A stretch of DNA of 64,000 bases from Paenibacillus sp. FSL R7-0273 (GCF_000758625.1 NZ_CP009283.1:704501-768500); one strand, 5' to 3'. Shown: positions 26,152-36,062, counted from the stretch's first letter. Notes: generated by a model from the sequence alone, not told the origin. Program-made: numbers and translations.

Positions 26152-27676
26152 TGAAAGACTTCCGCGCCCAATAAAGATTCCCTCGGATATGTGGGTTGAT
26201 GAGGCGATTTGGGGCCACCGATTATATAATGAGCAAACCCCGTGGCTTTGTTTTATGGAGTTTTTAAACGTTCTTCAAGCTGAACTTGATGAAGGAAGGG
26301 CATTTCTTGAAGATATACCAAACAATTTAGCTTACGTACCTAAATCAAGACTGCATCTGCGTAATATTCTATTTAATAATCCTCAACTTCCGGTAATAGC
26401 ACGTACCTATAGTAATGATGATAAAGAGGCGTGGTCAAAGTGGCAAGAGGCAATTATTAAGGGGCAATCAGGAATCGATAATGCTGACTTCGCATATTTG
26501 GAAAAGCGATTTCCTAAGTTTGAGCATTTCGTTTCAGTAGTTCAATTTTTGAGAGAAACGACGATCGAAGGGGAAAATAACAAGCGGTGGAGTTCTCAAT
26601 TTATATTCCCATATGGTCCAAACTGTTTGTATGAAGATCTAAATGTAAAAGAAAATAAATCTCCTACAAATGACCGAAGATTTTTTGGTAGGACAGGTGA
26701 AATGTTGTATTTAATGTTGGTGAGGAGCGGGAGGGGGCCTCAATTACTTGTAAATTTTCAAGAAAGTGTTTTAAACAAAAAGAATAAATTTAACCGGCTA
26801 GTTGCTTCATTGGAACCTAAAGATTCGATGAATTCCTCCACTGCCAGACTAGGGGTTTATTTGCCGTATTTGGAACTGCCTGAATACCAAGAACTTGCAG
26901 GCGATTGGTTAAGTTTATTGGAGAGTAATATTCCGAAATACGACGTAATTCCTCACCTAGTTAATATAATGGGACTGCATATGATTATATATAGTTTGAA
27001 TAGGGCAAAGGATGTTTTAGAAGATGATACGAAATTAACATTTGTGTTAGAAATCGTATCACCAAAGAAAACAATTGTTAGGGAGCTATCTTCTGATTCA
27101 TTCACAGAACACAATAATATGTCGCGAAGAGCGGTTGAAGCTTATATTAGGAACGTTGAACAAACTGAAGAATGGGAAAAGGTAACTGACCTTTCGGAAG
27201 CAACATCCTTGCTTGCACTCAAATATGAATGGCCTCAAGAAAATGGGATTGATTCTGCCAACTCTCCCGAGGATTTAATTAACAAATTTATATCAGCAGC
27301 AATTAATAGACACAAGCAACACGTCGATAAATTCCACGGTACCTGGGGAAAAGAGATTGGGCTCGCTTCAAGAAGAGGCGCGCGAAGACTACGTTATGCC
27401 CCCCAAGATATGCTTTTGAAATCTTTAGTACTGTGCGTTGTTCCTAAGAGAATGGAATTTCAAGACTTCTTAGATAAATTGTATGAAAAATATGGTTTTA
27501 TAATTGGCGATAAGCAGGCTCTTGAATTGACGGAGGCGGGGAGAGCGGATTTAGAAGCGTTTTCAGACAATGCAAGACGACTTGAGCAACGATTGGCTAG
27601 TATGGGGTTGCTGCGCAGACTATCTGATGCATGTGCATATGTAGAAAATCCCTTTGGGATTCAGGAGGAAGTTTAA
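26144..27676 (+). CDS. SspG/DptG-position protein of unknown fold
   Basis: 510 aa, soluble, helical, no recognised catalytic motif. The start is ATG 26144 (MNNERLPRPIKI), with GGAGG 9 bases upstream. It overlaps the previous gene by 8 bases and ends 2 bases before the next, so the three products are made in a fixed ratio and probably form a complex. Position and length match the middle gene of DptFGH/SspFGH modules. Nothing in the sequence by itself identifies its activity. Confidence 0.6.
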   Translation: MNNERLPRPIKIPSDMWVDEAIWGHRLYNEQTPWLCFMEFLNVLQAELDEGRAFLEDIPNNLAYVPKSRLHLRNILFNNPQLPVIARTYSNDDKEAWSKWQEAIIKGQSGIDNADFAYLEKRFPKFEHFVSVVQFLRETTIEGENNKRWSSQFIFPYGPNCLYEDLNVKENKSPTNDRRFFGRTGEMLYLMLVRSGRGPQLLVNFQESVLNKKNKFNRLVASLEPKDSMNSSTARLGVYLPYLELPEYQELAGDWLSLLESNIPKYDVIPHLVNIMGLHMIIYSLNRAKDVLEDDTKLTFVLEIVSPKKTIVRELSSDSFTEHNNMSRRAVEAYIRNVEQTEEWEKVTDLSEATSLLALKYEWPQENGIDSANSPEDLINKFISAAINRHKQHVDKFHGTWGKEIGLASRRGARRLRYAPQDMLLKSLVLCVVPKRMEFQDFLDKLYEKYGFIIGDKQALELTEAGRADLEAFSDNARRLEQRLASMGLLRRLSDACAYVENPFGIQEEV

Positions 27677-27678
27677 CC

Positions 27679-30600
27679 ATGAACCAGCTAGAGTTAATAG
27701 GGAAGGTAGCGACTGAATTTCTTCGCAGACAATTACAAAATAGTAAATCCGAAGAGGGGATTGCACGTTTCTTATTAGATCGCCTTACCGCAGATCAGGT
27801 AACCAATATATGTAAAGAAATAAGCCGAGATATGCTATTATTTTCGACTATGGCCATAAAGGTCCCTCGAAAGTTAGTCGAAGGAGTCGGTTTGCCGTCT
27901 GAAATGGTTACTGACGAGAAGACAACATATTGGAGAAATGCTTCTTGTGATAAGCCAGCTATCTTATTAGCGAACACAAACGATGATCAGGGGCAGTCGC
28001 TAAGAGATATAACAAGGGTTGGAGCAGGAGATTTAAAAAGTCAACCGGATATTTGGGTTCAAGTAGCGAGTAGTGATCTCCCTCTTACTGATGAGCAAAA
28101 AAGGCACTGGCAGCAAGCGTTGAAAGGTTTGCAAGAGGCAAATGAGTGCAGCCTTGAGGAATTTAGTGAATTTACTGTAAAAGTACGTGAAACAATCGCG
28201 GAGAATGGCATTCCTGTTGTTAGGGCGATTGGCTGGGCGCTACCTGCACTTCGCATTCCACGTGATTCTTATTATTTTGACGCAATCCCAGAGAATGCCT
28301 TGGGTCATTCTAGTAGGTGGAAGAAACTTTTTACAGATGCATATAACAAAAGAGCTTGTTATCTGTATAAGCAACATCCGAATCGTCAAATCATCGAGAA
28401 CAGTGAGATTCAGGCTTCTTACGAAAAGGTGAAAAGCCAAATCGATCCTTCTGTTCAGCCAATTATGGAATTGTTCATTGAGTCGAATGTGAGCTGGTCC
28501 ATCGCCGCAGACAACCTGTCAGAGTTAGAATGGGAGATGGATAAAGTCAACCTTCTATTTTTTGAACTGAAGCCAATGAAAGTGAATTTGGCAGAAAAAA
28601 CTCTGCAATTATACGATGATGAGTTTCCAGATACATTAACGGATGTTGAGAATCTTTATCTAGATAATCTAAACGAGCTTTTTAAGAAGAAAAAAGCGAA
28701 GGAAGCTACAGAGGAAGATAAAGATTTTTACGATAAGCACCGTCATAACTTTGACACAGACAAAGTGCTAAAGGCGGAGTGGGACCGTTTCGTTTATGGT
28801 AAGGCGATTGAATGCAATGATTTTTTAGTTGGTTTATTAGAGGGAATTGAGCGCCTTTTCGCTCAATGCGATAACTTTATTGGGGAGAAAACTTTAAGAA
28901 TTCGTACTCAGAAGACGGTTAGTAAAAAGTCTTGGTTGGATCTAAATGAAGATGTGGGAATGGCCTTTTGCAACGCTTATAGAGGACTTGAAAAATTAAC
29001 TAATTGGCAAGTGAATTGGGACACTTATTATTTGTTTAAATACGATGAGTTAGTGTCAGAGGCTAAACAGAAAGAATCCAAACAGAAGAAAGGCTATAAA
29101 AAGAATATTTCAACAGCAAAAGCGGCTATTCAAATCGTATTCTACATAGAGCTTAGTTACCTTGATTTACAGGGATCAAGACAAAAAAATGAAGTGAAAC
29201 TAGTATGGCAAGGTAACCCTCAAGAGATTGGGCTTGAGCTTCACCACGATTTAAGGAGACTTGCTGAACACCCATTCGCTTATTCTAGTGTATCCCAAAA
29301 TCCAGTTAGTAAAAAAGGAAAGCTACAGGGGTTATCATTAAGCGATGTCGGTACAATTCAAGCAGTGTTCGGACAAGATAGGGGTTCCCTAGTTGGTGTA
29401 TATTCAAAAACAATTGATTTGCAAAAAACAATCTTAAATAACTTGGAAAAGTTGCTTGAGGAAACCAGACTTACACACAGCGACTATGAAGCTCTTAATG
29501 CATCGTGGATTCAATTTTCAAAAAAATATAAACAGTCTATAAATGATTGGCTTATTGATGGTATCAGTTCTGATTCAATGATTGAACAAAGTGAGATGTA
29601 CGATAAGTTCTTACGATCATTACAAGAGCACGCTTTGGGCGATATGAATCGAATTCATATTGTGCAGCCTGTTATGGATATCGGGAATATAAGGGTGGAT
29701 GGAGATAAAAATAAGCCAATGACGATAGTAGCTCCATGGCACCCGATGCGAATGGCGGCAAAGGCGGTTAAGGCGCGGCAAGTTATTGGTTTACTAAATT
29801 ATGTACTAACATCGGACCAAGTTGACTTTGGCGATCCGAGTTTGTTCTTTACGGATCTCAAAGAAGAAATATTAAGCCCATATTATCCTGAACTTGCAAT
29901 AGGGTATAAAGGTCATGAACCGGTGCTTCTATCGATTACAGATGCTAAGAATGATTACACCTTAATGGAAAGCCCAGTACGTACAGAAGAGGAATTGCAG
30001 ACGAATGAAGACCCAAAAGAAGCAAGCCACAAACTTCTTAACCTAGTTGAACGTTACTTGGATCTTCAACCTCATGAAAAGACAAATTTAAGCTTAGTCT
30101 TGTACAATTGTGATTCCACAAGACTTCCAGAAACAATTGTAAATTCTCTAGCCGCAATGCATGAAGTTGAAGATGAAGTCCGCTGTCAGGTAATTTTGAG
30201 GCATCGTGATACAAATAAATTAAACGAGTTATATATGAAAATGATAGAGAGTACGGATAGCGATGCTGACTCCTTTGTTGCGAGCGAGGTAACCCGTGAT
30301 TTTATGGCACGTCTCCGTGTAGGAGTAATGGCACATGAGGCTACTGCATTAGACCCAAAAGAGGGGAAGTTAGCAGATATCGTATTTTTACAAGATGTTA
30401 TCTCTCGGCAAGCAAATCTTGAGTGGGATGAAGTTCAGGTGAGGCAGATGCCAGAATTACTTAATCACTATCCTCCACGGTGGACGAAAAGAAGATCTAC
30501 GGCGAAAGATGAACTTAAATCTACGGTATACTTGGCATGTCCAAGTCAACCTTCAGTTGGATGGTCTTACTTATCAGCAATATATTCAGTTGTTAAGGGA

Positions 30601-33039
30601 AAGGACGTTAAACCAGGAACATTCTTTTTACCGGCAAGGCAAATTTCGTTCCAGAATGATAAGGTGAAGGACATCTTTGATGAAGCTCACAAACTTGGCG
30701 AATGGGTAGTCAATTATGATCAATTATTAGAACGAAGACAGCTTAAGAATCTTGGGGTGAAGGTAATAAAGTACCAGCACAATAAATCCCATGGCTCAAA
30801 CGTTGTTGTATCGTCGAAATCTAAATTGAACCTGTTAAATGTATTAGTAAAAAGAAGATTAAATGCCTTAGGCCTAGGGTTAACTGAAGCGGAATTAGTG
30901 CAGCTCACGGAGCGGTTTATTGAGGATGCCAATTCAATATCAGGCGATATCGTACTTCGTGCTGCAAAACGAGGTGTGTTTGCGGGTGAATTAATTGGTG
31001 TTGTACTAAGTAAGATGATCCTTCAATCCGAGATGGTAACAGAACAGGCTGTAGGTTGGTTTTTCCTTGATGATTACGCAAGTTGGCTTGGACAAAAAGA
31101 AGAACAGATCGCAGATATTTTAGCGCTTGTACCTAAAATGGTTGAAGATAAGCCGAGTCTTCAAGTATTTGTTTCTGAAGCAAAATATGTCGATGCCAAA
31201 GGTGTTTCCGAAGCGAAAAAAAATTCTTCAAAGCAGTTGCGCGATACCGTCACAAGAATGGATAACGCACTATTTGGTAATCCAGGACGACTTGACCGTG
31301 ACTTATGGCTTTCTAGAATAAGTGATCTGTTAAATGACGGTATTGAATTAGCTCCTGATTCTCCCTTTACTGTTGAAGAGTTGCGTGAGGTTATTCGAGC
31401 AGGGGCAATTACTATTGAAATCAAAGGTTATTCTCATGTATTTATATCTACGGTACCTGACACAGTTGTGGATAGTGAAAGAAACTCCATTACAAATGCT
31501 AAGAACTCCTATCAAGAAGTGTTTACTAGAGATCTTGTAAGAGAATTAGTCTTGGCTTATCATCACAGGAGTTCGATCGTTGAAGTTAGGGAGAAGCTTG
31601 ACGAAAGTAAGCCTTGGGAATTAAGTGATGCTAAATTACCTGCTCCAAGAATCAATTTTGTTGCTGCGAGTAATAATAGGGTTGGTACTGGAGAAGTAAA
31701 GTCCTATGAAACATCTGTTAACAATCAAATACAATCTAGCTTTGAGACAGATGAAGTTGAAGGAGATAGAGGAGAAACTTTTTCCGTGAACAATGAAGAA
31801 AAAACGATAGCGATGGAGCTAGATTCAAAGAGACCTATCGTGGAAATGAGCAGTGAAGTTCCTTGGGCGAATACTCAGTTGGCAAAATGGATATTACAGA
31901 ATGCTCAAAGCACGGAAGAAACCATTGAGGATCAATCCTGGGTTAGTGAGACAGTGAATAAACTTAGAATGGCTTTAATTAGCTATAACTTGCAAGCGAA
32001 AGTAGTTGGGCATCGACTTACGCCTAATGCTATTGTCATAAAATTAAAGGGATCAGATCAATTAAAGGTTGATGATATAGAAAAAAGAAGATCAATTCTT
32101 CTTACTACACATGCCCTTAATGTAATAAATATCATGGCTCACCCTGGAGAGATTGTTGTGTCCTTAGCTCGTCCTAATAGGCAAAGCATATCGTTAGCAG
32201 ATGTATGGAAAGTAAGGAAGGTTCAAAGCAATGCTTCTGGATTGAACATGAGTTTTGTTATCGGTGTTAAAGAAATTGATGGGGAGTTGCTTTACTTAAA
32301 TTTGGGTGGGGAATTTGAAGGTGGAGCTCAACATGCCCCACATACTCTCATTGCAGGCGCAACGGGAAGTGGTAAATCTGTCTTGTTACAAAATTTAATT
32401 CTTGATATTTGCATAACAAACAGCAAAGATCAAGCGCACATTTATTTAATTGATCCTAAATATGGTGTCGACTATATGCATCTTGCAGAATTACCTCACC
32501 TTGTTGAAGGAATCATTGACGATCAGAATAAAGCTACACAAGTACTTGAAGATCTTGTTGTTGAAATGAATACTAGGTACCAGAAGTTTAAAGAAATTAG
32601 AGTGAATAATTTGAAAGATTATAACGCTAAGGCTTCTGATGACGATAAGCTACCACTTATATTCTTAGTTCACGACGAGTTTGCTGAATGGATGCTTGTC
32701 GATGAGTATAAGAACGCAGTTTCCTCCATTGTACAACGTTTAGGAGTCAAGGCACGTGCGGCCGGAATACATTTAATTTTCGCAGCACAGCGTCCTGATG
32801 CTAATGTTTTGCCAGTTCAATTAAGGGATAATCTGGGGAATCGATTGATATTGCGAGTTGAGAGTGTAGGTACTTCTGAAATTTCTCTTGGGGAAAAAGG
32901 TGCGGAAAAGTTACTCGGGAGAGGGCATTTAGCAGCAAGATTACAGGGGGAAACTGGATTGATTTTTGGTCAGGTTCCTTTTATTTCAAATGAAAGTATA
33001 TTAAAAATTACTGGTAAAATAGGAGTGGATGTCGAATGA
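27679..33039 (+). CDS. giant FtsK/HerA-type motor with candidate PD-(D/E)XK core, SspH/DptH-like
   Basis: 1786 aa. The C-terminal ~230 residues are an FtsK-type DNA translocase: Walker A GATGSGKS (~1560-1567), Walker B FLVHDEF (Asp-Glu ~1666-1667), then AGIHLIFAAQRPDANVLPVQ, LRDNLGNR and GAEKLLGRGHL, all typical of FtsK/SpoIIIE. Around residues 1146-1169, ADILALV followed 21 residues later by SEAKY fits the D...ExK core of PD-(D/E)XK nucleases, with a following SSKQLRD helix. The long N-terminal part is uncharacterised. ATG 27679 is used because AGGAGG lies 10 bases upstream. The stop overlaps the next start (ATGA). A DNA-tracking nuclease that attacks unmodified phage DNA is the likely role. 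Confidence 0.7.
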   Translation: MNQLELIGKVATEFLRRQLQNSKSEEGIARFLLDRLTADQVTNICKEISRDMLLFSTMAIKVPRKLVEGVGLPSEMVTDEKTTYWRNASCDKPAILLANTNDDQGQSLRDITRVGAGDLKSQPDIWVQVASSDLPLTDEQKRHWQQALKGLQEANECSLEEFSEFTVKVRETIAENGIPVVRAIGWALPALRIPRDSYYFDAIPENALGHSSRWKKLFTDAYNKRACYLYKQHPNRQIIENSEIQASYEKVKSQIDPSVQPIMELFIESNVSWSIAADNLSELEWEMDKVNLLFFELKPMKVNLAEKTLQLYDDEFPDTLTDVENLYLDNLNELFKKKKAKEATEEDKDFYDKHRHNFDTDKVLKAEWDRFVYGKAIECNDFLVGLLEGIERLFAQCDNFIGEKTLRIRTQKTVSKKSWLDLNEDVGMAFCNAYRGLEKLTNWQVNWDTYYLFKYDELVSEAKQKESKQKKGYKKNISTAKAAIQIVFYIELSYLDLQGSRQKNEVKLVWQGNPQEIGLELHHDLRRLAEHPFAYSSVSQNPVSKKGKLQGLSLSDVGTIQAVFGQDRGSLVGVYSKTIDLQKTILNNLEKLLEETRLTHSDYEALNASWIQFSKKYKQSINDWLIDGISSDSMIEQSEMYDKFLRSLQEHALGDMNRIHIVQPVMDIGNIRVDGDKNKPMTIVAPWHPMRMAAKAVKARQVIGLLNYVLTSDQVDFGDPSLFFTDLKEEILSPYYPELAIGYKGHEPVLLSITDAKNDYTLMESPVRTEEELQTNEDPKEASHKLLNLVERYLDLQPHEKTNLSLVLYNCDSTRLPETIVNSLAAMHEVEDEVRCQVILRHRDTNKLNELYMKMIESTDSDADSFVASEVTRDFMARLRVGVMAHEATALDPKEGKLADIVFLQDVISRQANLEWDEVQVRQMPELLNHYPPRWTKRRSTAKDELKSTVYLACPSQPSVGWSYLSAIYSVVKGKDVKPGTFFLPARQISFQNDKVKDIFDEAHKLGEWVVNYDQLLERRQLKNLGVKVIKYQHNKSHGSNVVVSSKSKLNLLNVLVKRRLNALGLGLTEAELVQLTERFIEDANSISGDIVLRAAKRGVFAGELIGVVLSKMILQSEMVTEQAVGWFFLDDYASWLGQKEEQIADILALVPKMVEDKPSLQVFVSEAKYVDAKGVSEAKKNSSKQLRDTVTRMDNALFGNPGRLDRDLWLSRISDLLNDGIELAPDSPFTVEELREVIRAGAITIEIKGYSHVFISTVPDTVVDSERNSITNAKNSYQEVFTRDLVRELVLAYHHRSSIVEVREKLDESKPWELSDAKLPAPRINFVAASNNRVGTGEVKSYETSVNNQIQSSFETDEVEGDRGETFSVNNEEKTIAMELDSKRPIVEMSSEVPWANTQLAKWILQNAQSTEETIEDQSWVSETVNKLRMALISYNLQAKVVGHRLTPNAIVIKLKGSDQLKVDDIEKRRSILLTTHALNVINIMAHPGEIVVSLARPNRQSISLADVWKVRKVQSNASGLNMSFVIGVKEIDGELLYLNLGGEFEGGAQHAPHTLIAGATGSGKSVLLQNLILDICITNSKDQAHIYLIDPKYGVDYMHLAELPHLVEGIIDDQNKATQVLEDLVVEMNTRYQKFKEIRVNNLKDYNAKASDDDKLPLIFLVHDEFAEWMLVDEYKNAVSSIVQRLGVKARAAGIHLIFAAQRPDANVLPVQLRDNLGNRLILRVESVGTSEISLGEKGAEKLLGRGHLAARLQGETGLIFGQVPFISNESILKITGKIGVDVE

Positions 33040-34808
33040 CAGAAGAAGTGTATAATTTAGAATGGGACCCCTATAGAACATTGTTTGGACTAGGGAGAAT
33101 TGGTTATACACCACCTGCTGCTTTAGGAGATATACTAGACAACTCAGTTAGGGCAGGTGCCAAAAAAATTCTGATTAAAATTAATAAAATTAACCCAGCC
33201 AGCCGTGACGCTAGAAAAAATAATGTTAAAGAATACATTATCGTCGACGATGGAAGAGGAATGTCAGAACAAGAGGTGTTGAATGCATTAAAGTTAGGGT
33301 CGCCAGATTCAAATTATGATACAAATTCCTTGTCAAAGTTTGGATTAGGATTAAAATCGGCTGCCTTTTCACAAGGGAATGTTTTAGAAGTTATTTCATC
33401 GGACGGAACCCATGATTTTATAAAATTTATTGTTTCCTTAAACGAAATAAAGACAGAGGGGAAGTACTTTTCAAAAAAAGTTAAACTAAGTGATGAAGAT
33501 ATGCAATTAATAGAGAATTACATAAGTGATAACCATGGGACAATTATACGGATTTGTGATATTAGACTTGAAAATCACCCTAGTGTTAAAGCGACATTTG
33601 ATGAATTAGAGTATAAATTAGGTGTAATTTATTATTACTTTATAAAAGAAAATGGTTTGGAAATATCCATTCTGAATGGGACTTCTGTTACTAAAATAGA
33701 ACCGTATGACGTGCTATTTACACAGGAAGCAAGTGATGCTACAAATGGTGGGAATTTGGATGAAGATATTTGGGATGGTTTGAATGTTAAGTGGATTAAG
33801 AAACCTAAAGAACCGATGTTGTTAGACCCTGATTTTGGTGTTCATGGAATAATCGAGGTGACTCAACTACCGTATCCCCCAGCCTTTAAACCAGAAGATT
33901 CAAAGATTAGACAGAAGTATAAAATTGAAGCGAATAATTATGGTTTTTATGTCTATAGAAATAAAAGATTGATTTCCTGGGCTGAACGGTTTGGAATAAT
34001 TCCTCTTGATCAGGATTATTATTCTTTTAGAGGAAGGATAATTATTGATGACTCTGCAGATAATGCATTTAATATCGATGTTAAGAAGTCATCAATAATC
34101 TTGTCTGATGAAGCCCAAAAAACGATTAGTGATTTAAGCGACGATTATAAGCGAAAAAGTAAAAAGGCTTGGAAGCACGCCAATGAGTTACTAAAACAAA
34201 AGGAAGGATCAGAACCAAGTGCAACATCTAATCAGCTTGTATTAGATTATGAGGTTCCCGATTTATCTACTGAACCAATTTTAAATGAAGAGGAAGAAAA
34301 AAACGAGCAGAAAAAGAGACAAGCACTTGCTGATAATATGAAAAAGAAGATAAAACAAATGGCTGCTGAAGAAAAAAGTGAGAATGAGGGACGAGAGGTG
34401 AGCGAAGAAGAACTGTCTGATGAAGATATTAATACAACACTAAGAGGGACAAATAATCCAAAAGTTGAGAAAATATTTAGGGTTAATTCAGTAGACGATA
34501 ATTTATTGTGGGAGCCTTATTTCGATGCGGATCAAGGTCACTGTGTAAGAATAAACAAGAAACATCGATTTTCAAAAGTAGTCTTTGAGGACAATAGTAT
34601 GAACACAGATTTACAAGTGATATATGATTTGCTACTTTATAATTTTGCCTTGGCAGAAGTTAAGGCGAGAACATCCAATGTTTTTGCAGGATTAGATACA
34701 GAAGGAACAATATTAGAGTACAGAAGGATTGTTTCGGAATATTTGGCGGCTTTTGTTAGGACGAAGGAAAATAAACTTCCGCCATTATACAAAGATGATA
34801 TTATTTAG
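33036..34808 (+). CDS. GHKL (Hsp90/MORC-like) ATPase
   Basis: 590 aa. The GHKL motifs in order are N-box GDILDNSVRAGAK (Asn at about 36), G1 VDDGRGMS (~70-77) and lid/G2 SKFGLGLKSAAFSQGN (~98-113). A transducer-like region follows to ~370, and then a long acidic/charged coiled stretch (~395-470) and a C-terminal domain. The layout resembles MORC and other prokaryotic clamp-type ATPases that close around DNA on ATP binding. The start overlaps the stop of the giant motor gene by 4 bases, so it belongs to this operon. I do not know it as a standard part of Ssp or Dnd systems. Confidence 0.85.
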   Translation: MTEEVYNLEWDPYRTLFGLGRIGYTPPAALGDILDNSVRAGAKKILIKINKINPASRDARKNNVKEYIIVDDGRGMSEQEVLNALKLGSPDSNYDTNSLSKFGLGLKSAAFSQGNVLEVISSDGTHDFIKFIVSLNEIKTEGKYFSKKVKLSDEDMQLIENYISDNHGTIIRICDIRLENHPSVKATFDELEYKLGVIYYYFIKENGLEISILNGTSVTKIEPYDVLFTQEASDATNGGNLDEDIWDGLNVKWIKKPKEPMLLDPDFGVHGIIEVTQLPYPPAFKPEDSKIRQKYKIEANNYGFYVYRNKRLISWAERFGIIPLDQDYYSFRGRIIIDDSADNAFNIDVKKSSIILSDEAQKTISDLSDDYKRKSKKAWKHANELLKQKEGSEPSATSNQLVLDYEVPDLSTEPILNEEEEKNEQKKRQALADNMKKKIKQMAAEEKSENEGREVSEEELSDEDINTTLRGTNNPKVEKIFRVNSVDDNLLWEPYFDADQGHCVRINKKHRFSKVVFEDNSMNTDLQVIYDLLLYNFALAEVKARTSNVFAGLDTEGTILEYRRIVSEYLAAFVRTKENKLPPLYKDDII

Positions 34809-34823
34809 TAAAAGGATAGAGCC

Positions 34824-35273
34824 ATGATTGTAACAGAAATATCTAGTATATTTAGTGGTAGAGAAAGAGCATATATTTATATAATTTTATCAAAATCTCA
34901 TAGAACTGTTTATGTAGGGGAGACCAATGATAGACACGGAACTATCGGTAGGTTAAGAGCGCATATAGGATCTTGCGGTACATTTAGAAAACGATTTGAG
35001 GAACGGATTGATGATGATTTAGAGAATGTTGATGATTTAATATTGTTATCATACGTGCTTCCCTCAGACCCGCTATATACAGGTGTTGCTTCAACCTATA
35101 GACAATCAGTAGAATACCTTGTTCAGGTAAAATTACTTGAAAGAAGGGCTAGTTTAAACAAAGCCTTCAAAGTGATATCGAATGTTAGAACTTTTAGTAC
35201 TACCTCTGAAAAGAAAGTTGAGAAATTGGCAGAAACTATAGTGTTGAAATTTATTGATTATTACAATATCTGA
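34824..35273 (+). CDS. GIY-YIG nuclease
   Basis: 149 aa single-domain nuclease. The GIY half is AYIYII (residues 16-21), the YIG half is VYVGETND (29-36), the catalytic Arg lies in IGRLRAHIG (43 or 45), and the metal-binding Glu is likely E97 in RQSVEYLVQ. The Gly of GIY is replaced, which occurs in the family. It follows the GHKL ATPase by 15 bases with its own AAAGGATAG site and ends the island operon. It could be the cutting subunit partnered with the GHKL clamp. A general repair role is the alternative. Confidence 0.82.
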   Translation: MIVTEISSIFSGRERAYIYIILSKSHRTVYVGETNDRHGTIGRLRAHIGSCGTFRKRFEERIDDDLENVDDLILLSYVLPSDPLYTGVASTYRQSVEYLVQVKLLERRASLNKAFKVISNVRTFSTTSEKKVEKLAETIVLKFIDYYNI

Positions 35274-35333
35274 AGCTTTAACCCCATTCTCTTTTTTGCA
35301 TGACAATGCTTAAAGTGTATATGTAGCAGCTAG

Positions 35334-36062
35334 TTGCGGTATGTTATTGACGCTAAATATCGCTTGAATCCTGCGTACGAGGGTACTCCTTACCCAGGAA
35401 AGTATGGACAGCCTGTGCCGGAAGAGGAGCCTGGTGGAACAATTCCTTGATGAGATTATCCGGGACAGTCCGGAAAAAGCCTACGAGCGGTCCACACGTC
35501 CACGCGGCACGAGAGAGTATTATGCGGATCAGCTTGCGGGCAAAATGTGCTGGTTGGTTCTTTCCGGGGGCCGGAGCAGGTGGGGGTGGCGGTTCGGAAA
35601 GCTTTTTACCATATGCCGTTACGGAATCTTGCCAGTCAGAAAATACTCACCCAAATCGAATACGTGGCGATGTGCCAATCCCGCAAAAAGTTCATTATTC
35701 CTGCAAAAACAGGTATCCACTGGGTAGGAAAGGTAGCGGATTGGAAGGTGCTGCGGCGTAAGGAGATTATGGAGGTCCCTTGTCGGCCGGGGACGGAGGA
35801 GGATCTGTATGTGCGCTTTACGGTTGAGGAATGGAAGCCATTGGCCGCTCCTATTGCGCTTGGCGGACAAGGGATTTATACGGTGCTCTACAACAGTAAG
35901 TACATCCTGGACCGGGCCCTGGAGCTCGCCGAGCTCCGTCTGGAAACAGAGGAAGCACTGCGGGAATGGCGGGAGAAGCGCCGCAAGGGCAGAGTGCAGG
36001 TGAAGCTGAATCATGAGGAGTATGTGGATTTGGGGCGGGTTGTTGAGGTGAGGAATATATAG
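35334..36062 (+). pseudogene. DUF2357 restriction-endonuclease-like gene remnant
   Basis: Broken 3' part of a DUF2357 (McrC-like) nuclease gene. The homology starts abruptly at VIDAKYRLNPAYEGTPY, which carries the DAK nuclease core. It jumps at about 35430 into another frame (SLVEQFLDEIIRDSPEKAYE) and shifts again near 35546 (VLVGSFRGPEQVGVAVRKAF). It then runs to the true C terminus at 36062. The N-terminal majority, the usual region after the core, and any McrB-like partner are absent. Its left edge coincides with the end of the AT-rich island, and its base composition matches the chromosome rather than the island. Confidence 0.75.

Noticed and set aside
17423..35273. BREX classification of the island
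   Set aside because: The large ATPase resembles BrxC in size, but there is no PglZ, BrxA/B, BrxL or methyltransferase. DUF4007 plus PP-loop enzymes and an FtsK-like giant fit Ssp/Dnd better.
35404..35761. Separate small genes in the DUF2357 area
   Set aside because: The translated pieces in different frames join into one known family, so they are fragments of a broken gene.
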